Source of the DNA: Cryptomeria japonica
Taxonomy: Eukaryota > Streptophyta > Pinopsida > Cupressales > Cupressaceae
Direction: 5' to 3'
Length of the DNA: 64,000 nt
Assembly: GCF_030272615.1 (NCBI RefSeq)
Contig: NC_081407.1
Coordinates: 317,654,456-317,718,455, forward strand
In this document: positions 63,244-64,000 of the stretch, in pieces
Layout of the letters: each line of letters opens with the position of its first letter
How positions within the stretch are numbered: the stretch's first letter is position 1
The notes under the pieces: generated by a model
Seen by the model: only the letters and a program-made list of their open reading frames with translations
The model's database searches: none
What the model was told of the DNA's origin: nothing
Made by a program: the position numbers and the translations under genes

Positions 63244-63999
63244 TTAAGTCACCGGTGTTGGATTCTCTTCACTAGATGAAGGAATGATTTCCTCTACAGA
63301 CAATTCTTCGCTTTTCTTCTTCCAAGTCTGGTTCATATCTTCTCTTGTTTTCTCAACATCAATTTTTTGTTTGCCTTTCTGGTCCTTGAAAGAGTTGACC
63401 GGTTTATTGTTCCTTGATCTGCAAAACTTTGCTAGGTGCCCTGGTTTGTTGCAATGGTAACAGACCATACCAAATGATCTCCAGGGTCCTGCATTTCCTC
63501 TTCCTGTTCTTTTTCTACAATTCATAGCCACATGACCAAGGTTATTACAAAAGGTACAAACAACATTTGTTACCATTTCCATTTCTAATGGACTAAACCG
63601 ATTGCCATAGGATCTTTGTCGGTTTCTGTTTACCCGGTTATCAAAATTCCTTGTCCGGTCACCATATGGTCCAGGATGCATGTGTGGTACAGGATTGTTT
63701 GATCCATATCTACACTCAATATGTTTATGCCCATACATTCCACAAGTGTAGCAATGTCCTTCAAACTTTCTAGACACATACCTAGCACTAGTATTGTAAC
63801 TTGCATTCTTGTTAGGTTTGTTCCTAAAACCATTTGCAGTATGACCAGGCTTATGGAAAATAAAGCAAACAAGTTTAAAAGCCTTCTTACCGGTAGCCTT
63901 ATTGACTTTAGAAGTATTTTTGTTCTTTGGATTGTTTCTCTTTGTGCCAAAGGATTCACCTTTTTTCAGTTGTATGGAAACCAAGTCCAGAGATATCAC
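63244..63999 (-). CDS. Element B gag, C-terminal part with CCHC knuckles
   Basis: A 251-residue open frame running in from the right edge. It has four knuckle positions: a degenerate C-F-I-F-H-K-P-G-H, then intact C-Y-T-C-G-M-Y-G-H-K-H-I-E-C, C-T-F-C-N-N-L-G-H-V-A-M-N-C and C-Y-H-C-N-K-P-G-H-L-A-K-F-C, with an Arg/Asn/Gly-rich spacer. It ends with a Lys/Glu tail 270 bases before the second ORF. The knuckle number and order match element A. Confidence 0.75.
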   Translation of the reverse strand: MISLDLVSIQLKKGESFGTKRNNPKNKNTSKVNKATGKKAFKLVCFIFHKPGHTANGFRNKPNKNASYNTSARYVSRKFEGHCYTCGMYGHKHIECRYGSNNPVPHMHPGPYGDRTRNFDNRVNRNRQRSYGNRFSPLEMEMVTNVVCTFCNNLGHVAMNCRKRTGRGNAGPWRSFGMVCYHCNKPGHLAKFCRSRNNKPVNSFKDQKGKQKIDVEKTREDMNQTWKKKSEELSVEEIIPSSSEENPTPVT

Positions 64000-64000
64000 C

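Larger units (their letters stand above)
58268..63999 (-). mobile_element. Element B: second member of the element A family (5' end outside window)
   Basis: Same plan as element A on the minus strand: gag with CCHC knuckles (63999-63244), second ORF (62974-59849), polypurine tract AAAGGGGGAGATTG (59366-59379) and 3' LTR (58268-59365). The 5' LTR and primer site lie beyond the right edge. The LTR is longer than that of A (1,098 versus 753-774 bp), and the proteins are clearly diverged, so A and B are different families of one group. No RT or integrase was seen. Confidence 0.75.

Overview
This is nuclear DNA of a land plant, most likely a large-genome gymnosperm such as a conifer. The base composition is AT-rich, transposable elements are nested in one another, and one host gene carries an 18.4 kb intron filled with them. 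The species cannot be named from the sequence, and there is no bacterial or viral-style operon here.

Layout. 1-5893: the 5' part of a minus-strand Ty3/gypsy Tat/Ogre-like element (LTR 5113-5893, a long leader with 'CACAGACGCG' repeats, gag, then a protease domain running off the left edge). It sits inside a minus-strand Ty1/copia gag-protease region (5894-7463), next to an LTR-like block (7464-8130) whose orientation does not fit that copia. 8131-10794: mostly anonymous sequence. 10800-17526: a complete 6.7 kb LTR element ('element A') with matching 5 bp target duplications. It has a coiled-coil/CCHC gag and a long second ORF of unknown function, and no recognisable reverse transcriptase or integrase. 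18590-19560: a decayed plus-strand copia integrase. 20950-23730: alternating pyrimidine- and purine-rich low-complexity blocks.

25537-51412 (minus strand): the one convincing host gene. I could assemble nine exons whose phases agree across all eight introns, giving about 841 codons. Intron 8 (26037-44397) holds a decayed chromovirus (27345-36487) that is itself split by a 3.1 kb LTR-ended insertion, three members of a hAT-like MITE family, a minisatellite, and a young 2.2 kb non-autonomous LTR element with TA..CA ends. Intron 4 holds diverged duplications that include part of exon 5, and a solo LTR with its target duplication. A telo-box lies about 100 bp upstream of the start codon.

51520-58260: anonymous sequence followed by a decayed plus-strand Ty3-like gag/protease region. 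58268-63999: the 3' part of 'element B', a second member of the element A family, with the same order of gag (CCHC) and second ORF, and cut by the right edge.

The best candidate for something undescribed is the element A/B family. The two copies are clearly diverged yet share a second ORF whose N-terminal part carries the motif pattern L-S-R-V-H-G-E, then I-T-(K/R)-E-A-(I/V)-R and V-T-G. Shared LTR-end, PBS and PPT features suggest that an autonomous copia-type element mobilises them. The function of this ORF is unknown to me.
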